6,361 nt of DNA. Origin: Oscillospiraceae bacterium. GTDB taxonomy: Bacteria; Bacillota; Clostridia; Oscillospirales; Oscillospiraceae. Of this stretch, positions 6,132-6,361 are shown in pieces (within the stretch, counting starts at the first letter, position 1; each line of letters opens with the position of its first letter). The stretch lies in contig JAHHSI010000042.1 in the NCBI GenBank assembly GCA_020025275.1, positions 1 to 6,361 of the forward strand, written 5' to 3'. Below the pieces are notes generated by a model. The model saw only the letters and a list, made by a program, of their open reading frames with translations. It did not search any database and was not told where the DNA came from. A program made the position numbers and the translations under genes.

Positions 6132-6177
6132 ATTTTGTTGATTCAAAAATATCGATATACAAGGAGGAATCATTATC

Positions 6178-6361
6178 ATGAAACTGACACCGTTAGCTGA
6201 TCGTGTCGTACTGAAGATGACCGAGGCGGAGGAGACCACGAAGGGCGGCATCATCCTGACCGGCTCTGCCAAGGAGAAGCCTTCTGTTGCAGAGGTCATT
6301 TCCGTCGGCCCCGGCGGCATGGTGGACGGCAAGACCGTGACCATGAGCGTCAAGCCCGGCG
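6178..6361 (+). CDS. groES: Co-chaperonin GroES, 3' end outside the window
   Basis: The first 61 codons of GroES (usual length about 95), the heptameric lid of the GroEL folding chamber in the cytoplasm. The start ATG has AAGGAGG at 6161-6167, ten bases upstream. The N-terminus MKLTPLADRVVLK, the mobile-loop region (ETTKGGIIL) that contacts GroEL, and SAKEKPSVAEVISVGPGG are all typical. Control by the CIRCE element just upstream confirms the call. A groEL gene would be expected beyond the window edge but is not visible. Confidence 0.97.
   Translation, partial: MKLTPLADRVVLKMTEAEETTKGGIILTGSAKEKPSVAEVISVGPGGMVDGKTVTMSVKPG

Overview
The window is GC-rich, densely coded DNA with strong AGGAGG-type ribosome binding sites, sigma-A-like promoters and a CIRCE-controlled groES. 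RNase J, a YpsC-type rRNA methyltransferase and a DgkB/YegS-type lipid kinase are also present. Together these point to a Gram-positive anaerobe of the class Clostridia. A high-GC gut lineage such as the Oscillospiraceae is my best guess, but this is inferred from style and not from a database match. No mobile element, CRISPR array, tRNA or rRNA was seen.

Layout. (1) 1-1433 (+) holds the 3' part of an RNase J gene, ending at a strong hairpin terminator (1447-1484). The -35 box of the next gene appears to lie in the 3' arm of that hairpin. (2) 1550-1807 (+) is a one-gene unit for an unrecognised 85-residue membrane protein. It ends at a 19-bp bidirectional terminator (1811-1852) shared with the convergent operon. 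(3) 1881-3636 (-) is a two-gene operon: an XRE-type helix-turn-helix regulator fused in frame to a membrane NfeD protein, then an SPFH/stomatin (QmcA-like) protein. (4) 3637-3923 is a divergent control region with a 9-6-9 perfect inverted repeat and several promoter candidates. (5) 3924-6014 (+) carries a THUMP-domain rRNA methyltransferase and a diacylglycerol-kinase-family lipid kinase, probably co-transcribed. (6) 6063-6361 (+) holds a groE promoter, an extended CIRCE operator and the start of groES; the rest of groES lies outside the window.

How the genes work together. RNase J, the methyltransferase, the lipid kinase and GroES are ordinary housekeeping genes for RNA decay, ribosome modification, lipid metabolism and protein folding. 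The unusual part is the minus-strand operon. NfeD and SPFH proteins are known partners in membrane microdomains, but here the NfeD carries a DNA-binding domain at its N-terminus. A good Shine-Dalgarno and ATG sit exactly at the domain junction, so the gene could yield both a membrane-tethered regulator-NfeD fusion and a free NfeD of normal size. The inverted repeat in its promoter region is a natural candidate for its own binding site. This is the best candidate in the window for an undescribed system: a membrane-anchored regulator physically joined to the SPFH/NfeD machinery.
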